DNA of 64,000 nt from Sphagnum compactum (GCA_965153455.1 OZ234499.1:10970271-11034270); one strand, 5' to 3'; positions 1-14,442 are shown, numbered from the stretch's first letter. Notes: generated by a model not told the origin, from the letters alone. Made by a program: numbers and translations.

Positions 1-1164
1 CTTGCGGGTCTGTGGTTTTAAATTGTGTAGCCAATATTTCAACTAGAAATGCATGTGTCTAGCTAGTTTTTCATCTTTAATCAGCATTGTGTAATAAATA
101 TTTACACTATAAACCAAACTATGTAACCAATATTTCAATTTGAACAACTACTTATCACATCTTACCTTCACCTAATGAAATAGGCAACACAACTTGCACA
201 AAAATGTTATGGCATGGAATCACTATAAGATTATCCAACAACTAGATACTATAGCTTGCCAACCTCCATTACCCATGCAATTAGTGTCGACTCAACCGTA
301 CCTAGGCAAGGTTGGGGAGGCTAGTTGAACTATCTTGGAAAAAAAGCAAAAACAAAAAAACCCTACCCTAGATGCCAAAAAGTTATAATGCTTGAAGAAG
401 GAGATCAAAATCAAAGAATAGTTAAGAAGGTAGTGAAGCGTTATGGTGATCGGGCTTCTATTCAACGATGATGGGGATTGGCGATCTTCTTGTAACCAAT
501 AGTGGGTGATTGGTGATCTTGGGTTTTGTGACCAGCTAGATTGGCAAATTGAGGATTGTGAAGCGGCAAATTTGGTGCATCAAGGGTTTAGGAGGTGATG
601 GCTTTGGCGAATCCAACAATGATGATGTCATGATGATAACGATCACTCCTTTTTCCTTTGGCATTGATGGTGATAGTGGAAAGTTGTGGCTCACAAAGTG
701 CAGGTGATAGGCAAAAATTTGGCGAGTTAATAAGGCGACAACATGTAACTGGAGGGGGGTTTTCAGGCGAATTTTTTAAAAAAATTGAAAAATCCTTAAG
801 GCATTTTGCTGAGCACTATCGCAATCCGACGGCAAATCACCAAGGAAAAAAAAAAGACAGGCTCTCACCCTCTGTTTTGACCAAAGACAAGATTGGAACA
901 CCCTATCATGCATACTTTACAGAGAACTATAGTGTATGATGACTTCAATTTCAATGTTTGTTTTTCTTCACAAGTTTCCATGCCTTCATTTTCTTTCAGA
1001 TTATCTTTTCCTAGTCACTGCATTGTATAGTTTGTGTATATAAGGCACACGAGATATCTAAATTGCATTAAAGTGAACAATACACACCCTACAAATTATA
1101 ATGTGTCTAAAATACTCCACACTACAATAATGAATCTAAAATATTCTCCACAATAGAGTTATCT
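1..1164. other. Gene-free AT-rich DNA at the window start
   Basis: A 93-codon plus-strand frame (658-939) does not resemble a protein family and has no splice or codon-bias support. Nothing else was seen. Confidence 0.5.
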
Positions 1165-1521
1165 GTAAAGTCACCCCGGCTTCACCTTCTTTGGGCCTGC
1201 TTGCACCCACTATCTCCTCTCTCAGTGGTATCAGCAAAGTAATGAAATTTTAATAAATCTCAATATGAAATGCACATACTCAGCATTTGATGCACAAGGT
1301 TCGAGAGAAGTTACAGTAGTCCTACATGTAGGAACAGGGAAAATTATATGTAGCAGGAGGAAAAATGAAAGACAAGGATAAAACTCAGTTTATCACCAAA
1401 ATTTGAGTCCCAGTTATTTCGTTTAAAAAAAATTTCATTTCCAATTATGCATTTGATGCCCTATTATGCTGAAACTGGCTGTTCTTGGCCCTAATGGCAT
1501 GACTTCATGGATAACTCTAAT
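1165..1521 (+). repeat. Direct repeat pair, copy 1
   Basis: Shares with 2,537-2,872 a series of strings in the same order: TAAAGTCACCC, TCTTTGGGCC, CCTCTCTCAGTG, GATGCACAAGGTTCGAGAG or its one-base variant, ATATGTAGCAG, and ATGGATAACTCTA. By eye the identity is roughly 80%. Non-coding. The pair could be the terminal repeats of a small retroelement of about 1.7 kb (TRIM-like) or a local duplication. Confidence 0.75.
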
Positions 1522-2536
1522 GAATCTACAAAATTCCACACCATATGATTGAATGTAATCATCACTCGAGAGAGGTTCTGCCCTTCACCCTAAGCTTCTT
1601 GGAGTCAAGGGTCAACTGTTATTGTGCAGCCTACACACAAAGCATCTTGAGGTCTACCGAATAGCCTACAAAATCCCTAAAGATGTGGCAGAATCTCTCC
1701 CCCCAGTGCCATGTAAAAGGATGATGGCCATTGGCCAGACCCAACCTGCCATCACATGCCATTTGACCCGGGTTCTCCCAATGGCCATTACCTAATACAC
1801 ATTGTACTTTAGTACAAAACACAACACACATTGTGAAGATATTGTGTGTAATGTGGTGTATTGTATGGATTGTGGGTGGTGGAGTCCAGTGTGAAGCAGC
1901 TCTTTGAATTTTTAAAGAACCGCTGGTTCCAGTTCTTTAAATATTCCAGAATCAAAGAACCATCGATGCTGGTTGTTTCAAAAGAATCAACGGTTTTCGT
2001 GGAAGAACAGGCCATTGATTTTTGGCTGGTTCTTTCGACTTTAAATTTTTTTTGGAGAATACCATTTATATATACTAGAATTATTATTTTTGGAAATTTT
2101 TTTTTGAGAACCGAAAGGTAAATGGAGGTATACCCGGGGTAATGACCAGTGGGCATCCACCCCTTGTTCTAAGAAGAATTGCGCCCGACTCTGGTAGAGA
2201 GAGACACTTTGGGAACATCACATATGGATGGGATATACATACACAGTGTGGGTACAATACACACCATTGTTGTGAACCTCTTGGTAGCAAACTAGAGGTG
2301 AGGATGGGAAGTGGGTCCCTAAACCCTAAACCCCCACCATGAGGGGGGGTGGACTTCCAAATGTTGTATCCAATATCTTTTGGTTTTAGACACTTAAGTC
2401 AAGCCAGTACTGAGCCTCCTCCCTCCTAATTGAGCACTGGAAGCCTCATGGAATTTGCAGTGTACAAACCAGGCTACATGTATACAACATAAATTATAAA
2501 GCATACATTAGGTGACTTTGAAGTATTATACATACC

Positions 2537-2872
2537 CTAAAGTCACCCTGTCTTCACCCTGTCTTTGGGCCACCTTTCACCCACTCTCCCCTCTCTCAGT
2601 GATATCGGCAAAGTAAGGAAATTTTATGAAATCTGAGTATGAAATGCTAAAACTCAGCAGCATTTAATGCACAAGGTTCGAGAGTAATTATAGTAGTTGT
2701 ACAAGTAGGAGCAGTGAAAATATATGTAGCAGCGGTGGAGGCGCCGAGGAAAAACCCAAATTAGTTTGGGTTGCAGTTATTTCTTTTAGTAAATAATTTT
2801 CATTCCCAGTTAGGCGTTTGATGGCCTATTATGCCGGCCCCCTAATCGCTTGACTTTATGGATAACTCTATT
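2537..2872 (+). repeat. Direct repeat pair, copy 2
   Basis: Partner of 1,165-1,521 in the same orientation. The 1.0 kb between the copies has no retroelement coding sequence. It contains a CCCTAAACCCTAAACCCCC telomere-like string near 2,318-2,336 and a small TTTAAAGAAC/GTTCTTTAAA inverted repeat near 1,911-1,941. Confidence 0.75.
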
Positions 2873-5800
2873 AACTTTGGATAGAACTCATTCCTTGAAC
2901 TAACTTGCATTATCATCTCAAGTTATTCCCCCTGGGTTTGGCCATCGATATTGCCATTGACTGCTGCTGTACAGCAAGCATAGGATTGATTAGGTTACGT
3001 GGCTTAACCGTAGGCATAACCGTAGACTTCATAACCTTGGTGGTGATCCTATGCAACACACTATATCTTTGCATCTTCTCCAAAATGCCCCATCCTCCTC
3101 AAGCATCACTTTCTTTTGGTTAACTCCATGATCTAAGGCAAAAGAGCCAAAATGTAGAGTTATAATCAGCTAAGTATGTTGGCTTCATTCCAGACTTTTT
3201 AGCCTTACATAGCCTTTTCTTATTTATGAAGTGAGGTAGGGGAGGGTAAAGGTGAAGAAACTTTACAATTTAGGCTACATTGCACTTATGGAAATCAAAA
3301 GGTAAAGGGTAGAGTAAGTCAGAATATGTATGATATTTTGCAAGTATGGCAAGTTGACAAGTGAGGAAAGAACTTGTTGTTTTTGCAAACAACAAGCACA
3401 TGAAGTTAAACACATCCTTGGGGAGAAATCGAAAAAAAACAAAAATAACCCCTTCAGCAACTTTAGCAATACATTTTTTTAAGGCATCCTTATAATTGCT
3501 CAAGGTAATTGATGCCAAAAATCTAATTTTTTTTTAAAAAAAAAAACATATGTAAACAAATTTAAACACCATATTTGGATTTTGAAATTATTGGGTACCT
3601 AAATTTCAAAATCAGTCCTGTCCAAGTTCCATTGTTTTTACATGGCCTTTTACCCAGGGTATATCTGAATATATAATCTATCCACACAAATCCAGTGTTA
3701 CATTAAATTTTTTTAAAAATTTAAATATAAATTTAAATAAAAAGTGAGAGGAAAGTCTTAAGAATTATTATTATTATTATTTATTATTGTTGTTGTTGTT
3801 TTTGGGGGGTGAATTTATGTCACTCAGTGTTGAAAAACAACTCGAGTGCCACTCATGCAAAGGAATTCTGCACAAAAATTGCACCAAAGTCCCCAGATTT
3901 CAAGGAAAATATTTTTGAAACTACCATATTTTAGACAATTATTTCTAGTAAGTCTCCCAAATATAGCAGAATTCTTATTTTTTTCTACTTTCCTCCCTGA
4001 CCTATAGCCAAATTTGGCTTATTACTCTTTGGATGATAGCCAAAGTGGCCACATCTCAAAATTGGGGCCAAAAAAAAACCTAATTAAGAATCTTTGAGTG
4101 TTTGATCAGTAGGCCCTTGTGATGTCAATATATCATTTGGGAAAAATTTGGACTCATTTGACCATGCATGCAAGACTGGGTTCCTTGCGCATGATGTAAA
4201 AGACCTTGTATCATGCATGCGGGGCAGGCACCCTTCCTTGCATGGAACTTGTGTGGAAACATGTACAAAACTTTACAACCTCCTATTGGAATGTTTCAAT
4301 AACTTTACACCCTCCTATTGTGGCGGAGGAGGAGGAGGGTTCTTGTGATGCTTGCATGGAACACGGAGATATGCACTTTGGACATGACAAATGAAGAGGA
4401 ACAAACAAGTAGCTCCTCATGAAATACCTTTGCCGCCTTATGCCAAGTTCAAACCAATAACATGTTTAAATACGACATTATGTTCCATGAAGTTCTCAAA
4501 AACAAGAATTCACACTTAGCTAATTCGTACAAACACTTAGTGAACATTCTTCAAAATGTGGGACCAACTAAAAACTCTATACATTGATACATAGCATCTC
4601 CATCCATCCATGCACATCCATGCACAACCAATAACATGATCAAAGAACACAAAAGGTTAACCCAACATTTGGGTTTTTTAAAAATCATTACATCTTGATT
4701 CTTCCCAAATCGTCATTTTATAAATGTTATTTTATCAAACATGAAGAAAGATTACACTAGACTTACACATGGCTCTTGTTGGATGCCAAGTTCTTGTTGG
4801 ATTTAAGATCTAGGCTCTATTTTGATGGCTTCAGGTGCTCTCATGCTTGCAATTGTTTTTTGTGTTATCGCAAAATTTGTATCAATGTGGTTTCAATTGT
4901 CAAAGTGACTTTTAAAAATTGTAACAATTGATGAGGTCTATTTTCCTTTCTCAAGCTACTATACAACATGTCAAATTTGAGATTCAGTTGAATTTTGCTT
5001 CACCCTTCTTTTGCCTTACACATTTTCAGCATGTTTGGATGAGAATCATCCAATGGGTGTACCTTCACAAAAGGGAATTCTACTATTGGTTTGTCATCTT
5101 TTTTGGACTATTTCATGCATTCCAAAAAGATTGAATCTCATGAATAACATGTGAACGTGTAACTTTGTTGAACCAAAGTGAATTCCAAGGATCTCATAGG
5201 GGAATAAATTAGAGAAGTTTTGTAAATCCATTTCTATTGCAACTCAAGAGCACCACCTCTACAAAATCAATTGCCATCTAAAGGATTTGCACCTTATCGG
5301 AGTTGTTCCATTGCATTATGTAAATATTATACAATTTTTTTAAAAAAAATTCTAATATTAGGACAAGGACATAGAATGTCAAACATAATAAATTAAACTT
5401 GGGAAAGAAAACTAGAAGTTTCACTAAATCAATATTAAATTTTCAAAAAGATAGATTTTTATGTGAAAATAGAAGGTTGGAGTTGCGCCAAGTGTTGGGG
5501 AGGGGGGTGATTGATAATTAATTATTGTCATTTACATTTTTTTTTAAATCTCTTTCTTTAAAAAGGAAAAAAACCTTTATTCCCCAACAACCAAATGATT
5601 TTGGGTAATGTGTTGTAGCCCTACCACCAAAATGCTTTCTCAAATTATATGGTCACACTACTCCTACATACTCAACTTGATGTATAAAAGAATGGAAGTG
5701 GGAAAAGCAATGAAAAAGGTATCTCGAGTCAACGACAAGGAGCAAAAAATTGGCCAAAACCAACAAAAGAACCTTTGACATTCCCAAAAATCTGGAAAAA

Positions 5801-6134
5801 CAACTTTAAAAAAAAACACATGGCGGTAAGTCCGCAAATTAGATGTAAAGTGTTCAACAAACCTCTTTCTCTACACATTAAGTCTCGTAACATGGGGTCC
5901 ACAAAACTTCCTATTCATGATGTATTCATGTTCCACAACACACACGGTTATAAATTTAATGGAATTCCATTTTTTTTCCAAAAGATGTATCACATCTAAT
6001 ATGGCACATATCCAAGAATTTGCACAACAATCTATCATCCTTCATTGCAAAAATTGTTTGTGGCACAATTTCTAACTCTTTGAAAAAATGTTTGTTAAAT
6101 AAGTTAATGAAATGTTGATTTTTTTCTTTCTCAT
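2873..6134. other. Gene-free AT-rich DNA
   Basis: Contains ATT/GTT triplet runs near 3,765-3,800 and many A/T tracts. A GGAGGAGGAGGGTTCTT string near 4,325-4,345 recurs elsewhere in the window. Short frames (up to 83 codons) show no protein likeness. Confidence 0.5.
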
Positions 6135-6199
6135 GATAATAATACAAATGCCAATCATTATAACTATAAGATATAATGATTGGCATTTGTATTATTATC
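6135..6199. repeat. Perfect 28-bp inverted repeat with a 9-nt loop
   Basis: Arms at 6135-6162 and 6172-6199 are exact reverse complements (GATAATAATACAAATGCCAA at the outer end, then TCATTATA), with ACTATAAGA as loop. Lack of any mismatch in otherwise degraded intergenic DNA suggests it is recent or maintained. Confidence 0.9.
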
Positions 6200-7140
6200 A
6201 AAATCAATATCTTTTGAATTTAATCAAGCGAGCAATAATGGTTGCAACTAGAATTTCAAATAGAATTGACAATAAATAAACTACATGTGCCACAAAATCT
6301 CATTGTGACATGCATTGTGTTTCAAATCTCGTTAATGGTTTAAGGCGTGTTGTATTATCACATTTGGTACATACTTCTTTTCCTAAATAGAAAAAATGTT
6401 ACCATTAAATCAGTTTGTAAAACAATCATATTTCCCATGACATGAAACTCTTAATACAATATAAGGGGTCTTTAGCTTGCCTTGCACCTAAAAAAACCAA
6501 ACCACACCACTTTGAATCCAAACATGCATAGGTATGTTTTAGTGATCCAAGTCTTGGTATATTGGAACCTTCCACCGAAGGGGGCCATAGTTAGAGTTGA
6601 TCCATTCCAATCGTTTCCAACATGGGTTTTTTATGTAGTGATGATCTATTGGTTAAGGAATGATGATTGTGCACAATATGGTTAATCTTTATCAAGAAAT
6701 ACCAAATTATATGATTTCAAGATGTCCCATGATCATAACAAATAACTATTAGACATGAAATTGATAGTTGGATGTTCACCAATGAATCTCAAATAGTTAA
6801 ACAACAAATATATATTGCTAAAATTTTATATGCATAAACATGATACAATTTTCAAGAAAACCATATTATTTCCACTTTTCCGCAAGGTTTAACAAAACTT
6901 GTATTTCACCATTTGCATTTCCTCATGACATTATTTATCAAAACATAATTTTTTTATGATTGCATAAATGATTGTTATTGAAATCATTTATACCACTTAT
7001 GATTGTATGATTATGCAATCAAATTAAACATGTTTTTTATCTCTAGTCATTTCCATGGTTGTAGTCCCAAATGTTATTATCAATTATGTCTTTTATGATT
7101 GCAAGCATTGCAAACGTAGTAATGAAAGACATACCCAATA

Positions 7141-7290
7141 ACACATATCAATAACACAACCCTACCTTACATACCTAAGTTAAAGTAGCTAGATAGCTAC
7201 TACCCAACCTACCTAGACTAGACTCTCTATCTTACTCACCTAGACTAACTAGCTTGCCTACTTAACTGAACTAGCTAATTGGGCAAATTC
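7141..7290 (+). repeat. CCTA/CTAG-rich tract 1
   Basis: A stretch composed mostly of short words such as CCTACC, CTTAC, TAACTAG and CTAGCT, for example ACCCAACCTACCTAGACTAG. It is not a simple microsatellite because the word order varies. No coding. Confidence 0.7.
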
Positions 7291-8030
7291 ATAGATCAAA
7301 TTCCAAAAGACACAACAAGGATTCCAAGACTTTCTTTCCACTAGTTTTTACAAATATCATCTCATTTGATATACTTAAGTGGGAGAAAAAGGAATAGTCC
7401 AAGTCAAAACAATTTCTATGGTGGTGCTAATTTTTTGCATGCAAAAATTATTTTGCATCAATATTTTTGTTTACAAGTAAAAATGCAAAATACATCTAAA
7501 TAAACTTTTATGGACAATTAAACATGGATTTATTGCATGAATTTTCCTACACATGTGACTTGCACACAAATTTTTTAAGCATAACAAATATAAACAACTA
7601 GCCAAATAGTTTTTTTTAAATCCTTTTCTTTGGGGGCCTTTGGTTCAAAACTTCAAGCATTTGTAATTTTGATATAATTTATTTTTTTCATCATGTTCAC
7701 TCAATGAACATGTATTTTGCATAAAAAGTAACATGACTTTGTTGTACAATGTTTTTGAAACCAATTACATGATATTATGCATTCATTTTGATTGTTTTGT
7801 TTATGATATGGACAATTGACTCAAAAACAACTAAGAACTCAAAATGACTTTTGCACAACATCCAACACATTAATATATTTTATTCTATTTTCAGTAATTT
7901 AATTGTAAGATTACAACAATACATCAAAGTTATAATATACTAAACATTATGAAAATCCAAAATTATCCTTTGCAAAAAAAAATCTATTAAACATTTTTTT
8001 TTGGAATCGCACTATGAATGAAATTAACTA

Positions 8031-8340
8031 CCATTCCTACCTAACCTAACTAGTTTGTCAACTATCCTACCTGAAACCTAGCTACCTAATTAACATACCT
8101 ACTTAGCTTAATTAACTAGTTACCCAACCTACCTTAGCTTGCTAACTACTATCCTATGTATTTAACCTACACTAGTTAATTAGTTGGCATCCTTCCTACA
8201 TGACTCAAGGACTACAAATGCCCTATCTACTTAAACTACTTGCTAGCATGCCTATGTAGTTTAAAATTAGCTAGCTTTTTTGCCTAGTTAACCCTATCTA
8301 ATTAGCTACCCTATTAACGTATATCCTATCTTAGTTTAAC
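8031..8340 (+). repeat. CCTA/CTAG-rich tract 2
   Basis: Same composition as the tract at 7,141, for example CCTACCTAACCTAACTAG and CTTAATTAACTAGTTACCC. About 310 bp, ending near 8,340 where ordinary AT-rich DNA resumes. Confidence 0.7.
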
Positions 8341-10011
8341 ATAGAATTTGGCATTGTCGTAAATGTCAAACCAAGCCATCAAAACAGTTTGACCATGCTC
8401 ATTTTTTTCGACCTTTTATAATTAATCGAATAAGGTCAATGGGATAACTACATTTTTTTCAAGATGATTAAATTACTGTAATTGTAATCATGACTAAAGT
8501 CACATAAAGGGCACAAAGACTACATACAACTATATGATTATAACGTGCCCCTAGTTTTGTACCAAGGTATTAGTGATAACTTTTTGAATTGACAACAATC
8601 AAAAGTTAAAAAAACTAAAGGTATGTTCCCTAGTTCCACACGCTAAGACAAGAGGGGTGTGTACTAGCTTCAAGATATTGGGATTAAAATGAAAACCTCA
8701 ATTTGAATTCATGAACATGTGAAAATACACAAATTAAGAAAAGACAATAATTATTGCATTTGCAGCCAAATTAGGTCACAAATTTGCCTTGCATCCATCA
8801 TAAACTAGCCCAACTCAAACTTGGGACAAATTGTCATTTCCTCCCTTACAGTATATTGCTCTATGATTATCCAAATAGGTTGCATTGTAATGGCCAAAAT
8901 TCTTGCAAGTCTCAAAATGGACTTCTCAATTTGTTTCAAAAAATTGAAGCCCATATCTCCTTCAAAACAAATATGTTTAAAACATGCAACCACATTATCT
9001 TCTCATTCCTTTCAAGATAATTCCAACATTGTATCACACATTTCAATCGGTTATCATTTGAACTTTGTTTTTGGGTTTCAATGTTTGGGAGTCAAACTAC
9101 CATAATATGATTCATAGCCATTCTTTTGACCATATATAACATGAACTTCAAATCTCCAAATGGAGAATGTGAGCCCACTTTAAATATCTATGTTCAAGGG
9201 TTTCCCAATGATCTAAAGCAAGCCCAATTTGGACAAAATTTACTAATTACACTTTTGTCCCCAAAATTGTGGGGACTTGTAGGAATCCATCTCCCAAAAT
9301 GAAAGAGCATTTGGGAATGTTTTGAATTCATTCTACCACACATGTGGGAGTGTGCTTGAGTCAAGCATGGCGTGGTGCTAGGGCTTGTCATGCATTAACC
9401 TTGGTCTAAGCCCAAAATCAAGGTTGCAACATCCATCTTGCTTCATCTTGAGAAGGCCTTCATCTAGGGCACTTTGTTGTCCTTGGGAATTGGTCACACA
9501 CTCTAGTTAAGGTCACAAAAAAATATTAAGCTTGAATAATAGTTTTAAAAAGTCATAATCATGGATGCCATGTTGTATCATAATGTTAATTTTCCTTAAT
9601 ACTTGTGGCATATTGTAAAAATAATGCCAAGATGCCCACCTTGATAGCCATAAACAATAGATATGTAAAAGTAATTTTGCAACCTTCAATATTGTTGGCA
9701 ATTCCTTGAGTAAACATGAACTTTATCCTATTTAATTGATGCCTTTAAACGAGATTCTAATATAAGCCACAATTATAACTTAAAGTTAGAAATTAAAATA
9801 CAAAAAAAAAAACTTAAATTGAATGTTTCTAGAATGTTCAAGGAAATTGATGTGGCAACATCCTTTTTTTTTACTTATAGTGTTGATTTCATTTTCAATG
9901 AATTTAACCCAATCAAAAAATCAATGGAATAAAAACAAACATGATAAATATACATGGATCATTCGCTTCCTCCTTTTCAATTGATTATCTTTCTCAAGGA
10001 AACATTGCAAT

Positions 10012-10034
10012 AAATAAATAAATAAATAAATAAA
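10012..10034 (+). repeat. AAAT microsatellite
   Basis: Six or so uninterrupted AAAT/AATA units near the end of an otherwise unremarkable AT-rich stretch. Confidence 0.85.
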
Positions 10035-10221
10035 GGAAAAACTTGCTTATGCAATTACAAAAATAATATTTTTTTTGTGCCAATGCAAAAACTTTAAAAT
10101 TTTTCATCAATAGTTTTAGGGTTACAAATTAGTTGATACATTTAAAGACATGTTAGATGTTTTAGGGCATGAATCACTAATTTTTGCATCTTATTAGTCC
10201 CTTTAGAACATTTGACAATAA

Positions 10222-10250
10222 TTTCATTAAATTAAAATAATTTAATGAAA
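10222..10250. repeat. Short hairpin, 13-bp arms and 3-nt loop
   Basis: TTTCATTAAATTA / TAATTTAATGAAA around AAA. AT-rich, could arise by chance; recorded for completeness. Confidence 0.5.
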
Positions 10251-13087
10251 GGTCCCACATCCACAATTCCATTTCAACATCTTGACACCCCAAGCAATTT
10301 GAATGATTATAAATAGGTAATAATCAATTATAGCACTAAACTATTTTTTTAAGGAAAAGGTGTCAATAAAAGGAAAAATAAATAATCTTAACTGATTTTT
10401 TAAAATACCAGAGATTATGATCAAACTCATTTAACTATTCATAAATTTAATTACATCTCATTGGAATACATCTAGTGTGTTAATTTAAAATAAATCTTTT
10501 GAGTGGAAGAAATGAGGGTTCAATTTCGTTGTAGCACTTTACCATTAATCCATGTTCCCTAACAATTAACTTCTTTGAACTCCAATTTTGCCATTTGTAA
10601 AAATTGTGTAAAATAATTGATGGTTTTTAGTTTATTTTGTAAATTCATAATGCACTTGGATAGTTTGATTGGACAAGTTGTGGGTTAAAAGTTTTGAACA
10701 ATGGATGTAAATGAAGTCAATAGGAAATAATGGAATTGTAAAAAATTAAACATTGGATGATATGTGGATGAAGGAATGTTAAAACTCAAAAAAAATCATG
10801 GATAATTTATGTGTTGGGGATGTTAATACTTGAGAAATATAAAGCATGATTAGAAGGTTATGGAAGATAAAAAATACAAGGAAAGATGAAAGAAAATGAA
10901 CAAAATGAACCTATTAGAAAATGCATAATTTTCATAAAAGTTGAAATCCTCCCCCCTTCCCCCCCACCCCCAAAGAAAAAAGTTAGAAATGAATGTTGGG
11001 AAAGAGTTGAATCTAAGAAAAACAATGGATGGAATGAAGACTGTAAACAATGAATTCATGAAGTTGTTGAACGTACGAAAATTGAAAACTCAATAGAAAA
11101 AAGTTGAATATGTAGATTTCATGTGATGAAAGATAAATAACATATGAAAAGTTTTGTCATATGCATTCACAAAAATTGTGAAGAATGAAGATCCTATGTG
11201 TACCATTTAGTATTTGCATTGGAGTTTAAGTTCCATTTGGCTCATTGCATTTCTTTAATATAGCCCATTATGTTCCATTATGGGGAAATATCATTATTCA
11301 CCACATCTAAATTTATCGTTAAACATTTGTCCCTTCCCCACTAATAAACAACAATATTGGACAATATAAATCAAAGGATCATTTAAATGTCACACATGGC
11401 CCAATTAACTATGGTTGATGTGTGGCCAATCACTATGGTTGGGCAACCAAAAGCAACAATCTTCTTTCTAAGGTCTTTGAACACCCATGGTATCCTATCT
11501 GAATTTGTAAGAATCAAACCCATCCTTAGATCATTGTGATGTTGACTTCATCCAAAATTCAATGTATAGGTCATATTATTACTATTAGAAATGATTTTTT
11601 AATGATTTCTTAGTTAAGGCATGGTTATGAAATATTATTTGCTCTTCCTATGTATTAAATTGACACAAGTCAAGTTGACATCCACTTGATCACATGGACA
11701 ACACCTTTCATCAATTTCACATCCATTGCAATTGTCCCAAGATTAGCATGCATTTGCCCCAATTGTAAATTTTCATATTAAATTTCTTTCACAATTAGAT
11801 TGTCCAAATTTTGTCTCAAGAAACACTACCCAAATCTCTTAATGATTTGGATTGTTCATGAATTGAAGGAAAATGTGCACGGCAATTTGTGCAATGTCTT
11901 GACCTATGGTTTTTTCTTTATTTACAGTAGTTTTGACAAAGGGAAAAGGGTTGGTTGAACAAAAGAAAATTAGGAGAATTTTGAATGGTGCGTAATAGGG
12001 TTGGGTGGTTATTTCCTTTTATGAAGAACCTTTGGTCTTGGTTTTGATAAATAAAGTGAAATAGTCTAGACAAAATAGTAGAATTAGAATTGGGAATGTG
12101 GTTTTGGGTCTAGTTTTTTTTAGGAAAAAAATCTAATTCTAGTTTAAAGATCAATCGTTATTCAGATATGGTTTTTGCCTAATTGGAACCAATAGTTTTT
12201 ACCTATCAAAACATGTACCTACACAACACAAACAAGGAAGGAAAAGAACTTTGCCACCCTTCTTAAATATAAGCTAGAATCCTTATATTGACCTACTAAG
12301 AAGTGATGTTAAATTAAAGAAGTGAATGTGAAGTCAACGCCTAAGGGAAGTTCCTCTATGTATATTTTATGGAACACATGAAATAAATGGGTTTTTTGGT
12401 ATGCGATGAAATGATAGAATATCAAAATAATATTTTATTAACATTGAAAATATTCTAGATATATTATAGATATATTTTTAAAATCCCATTTGAAACATTT
12501 TATTTATGTTTTTCAATAACACATTGTAATTTTGAATTAGGTGAACCATTAAGGATGAAGAGACTAAAAAATATAGCCACCAATGATATGGTGTAATGGA
12601 ATAATAAGTGGGCATGTCATTAAGGCAAGGTTAAGGTTGTTACCTTGATTATATAACTTAACTTTTGGTTTTATACTACAATTTGGAACCTTTTAAAATG
12701 TGCTTTTTATGGGTGGAAATTCACACTCGGCCATGGTAATTCTTTCAACTTAAAGCTTGTTAGGGAAGCTTGGCAAAAAAAAATTTGTATGGTAGTGTTA
12801 AAGGAGGAAGTTGGAAATGAAATGTTTGGTACATGTGAAATAAGTCAATAACATGTAGTAATTTTGGAAAAACAACAAGAAGTTAAGGTTTTTGGTTAAA
12901 ATCTTGGGCGCAATGTAATAATTATAGTTAGTGGAAGAAGGTAGCAAGAATCTAGTGAAAGAGAATTGAATGTGGTGAGTGAAATGAAATGTGTGTGCAT
13001 AAAAAACTTCACAAGCGATAATTTGGTAATAATAGTTGTGCGAAATTTATTTTTCATAGATTCATATGGAATAGACATGGATGTCAT

Positions 13088-13222
13088 TCATCTACTTGTA
13101 TTGTTTGAACATTGATGTCATGTGCACTATTTAAACACAAATGTCATATGCCTATTCGTATTGTTTAAACACAAATGTTGTATATCTATTTGTGTTGTTT
13201 ACACATGAAAGTCGTGTGCACA
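13088..13222 (+). repeat. Degenerate minisatellite
   Basis: Several units of the general form CTATTYGTRTTGTTTAAACA followed by CAAATGTYRTATGC, of variable length, follow one another. The repeats fade on both sides. Non-coding. Confidence 0.6.
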
Positions 13223-14442
13223 ACTATCATGTTTAAATAATGCACAACATTCATGTTTAAAAAATATGAATCTATAAAATAACAGAATTCATATGGATTT
13301 GGAATGAACCTATGAAGCCTATAAATTTATGATGCAGGGCAAAGAGTAAAACTTTGATCATATGTACCCCATTTTTGTAGTTTTGAATGTTAGTAAAAAA
13401 ATTTAATGTTTTCTTGTATGTTGTGATGGCTCCATGGAATTCCTAAGCTCCAATTTACACATTGATTTTTCTTACTTTCTATGAGGTCAAGCATTATTGA
13501 TTGTCATTATGATTGATGATCTATTATTGGATGTATGCATGGGAGTGAATGTTTGGGAAAGCTAGAAAGGCTATTTGATCATATTCTATTCTGTTGCATC
13601 TAAGGAGATGATTGTTGTGTGAGATATATGAAGGGAAAGATGATGCTTGGCATGGCTACTATGTGAACTTGTGAACAATATCTACAGGTTTTCCAATGAA
13701 GGTTTATGAGAGTTAATTACATTTAGTGGACCTTCTTTTTGTTTCAAAATATTGAAATATTATGTATTGTTGTCTTCTTTTGAAATGTAGTGGTCTATTT
13801 TGAAAGGAAAAGAATTGGAGGAACCTTCCATCAATGACACAAAATATCCCCTAACAAACTTCATTCGCATTCGCGCATTAGGATGCACTACACACATGTG
13901 ATTTTGTTAAGAAGTTGCACATATGTGTTTGATTTTTGAAAAATATATCGGAAGTAGACTACTAGTACCTAACTTGTCCTTTAATATTGAGATGTTGGGT
14001 TTGAATTTGATAGCTAATAAAAAACATTGGAAAACAAATTCCTATTTTTTAGAACATGACATGTGTTTTGCAAAGTCACAACATGCAATAGGATTACGCA
14101 TCATGTTGCGTTGATGCTCATGAAGTTGGTTAGGATGCATTTAACACCCAAGCATCTCAACTGGCCACCCTTGGACCTACTTTTTAAAGTAGGTCTTTTG
14201 GGGGTCAAACATGAGAAAACTTGATACATACTAGTGTTGGGCTTGTACTATGCTCGAATCCCCTAATACTAGGATGAGGCTTGTATGAAAGTTTTTTGAA
14301 AAGTCCAATATATATTGGCGCACCCTTGGCAAGTACTTGTAGTAACATGGCAAGTTTTAACATTTCTGAAACTAATAGAATTAGGGTTGAAGCCACCATG
14401 GTATTATGGTAGTAGTTGAGACTTGTATTGGCCTAAAACTCT

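Larger units (their letters stand above)
8341..13087. other. Gene-free AT-rich DNA
   Basis: No frame above 94 codons, and none recognised. Apart from the AAAT run and the short hairpin listed separately, nothing structured was seen. A moderately GC-rich patch near 9,200-9,500 could be an old LTR fragment, but no partner was found. Confidence 0.5.

Noticed and set aside
1295-1310. GGTTCGAGA string resembling a tRNA T-loop (again near 2,676)
   Set aside because: No acceptor, D or anticodon stems can be folded around it; it is part of the direct repeat pair.
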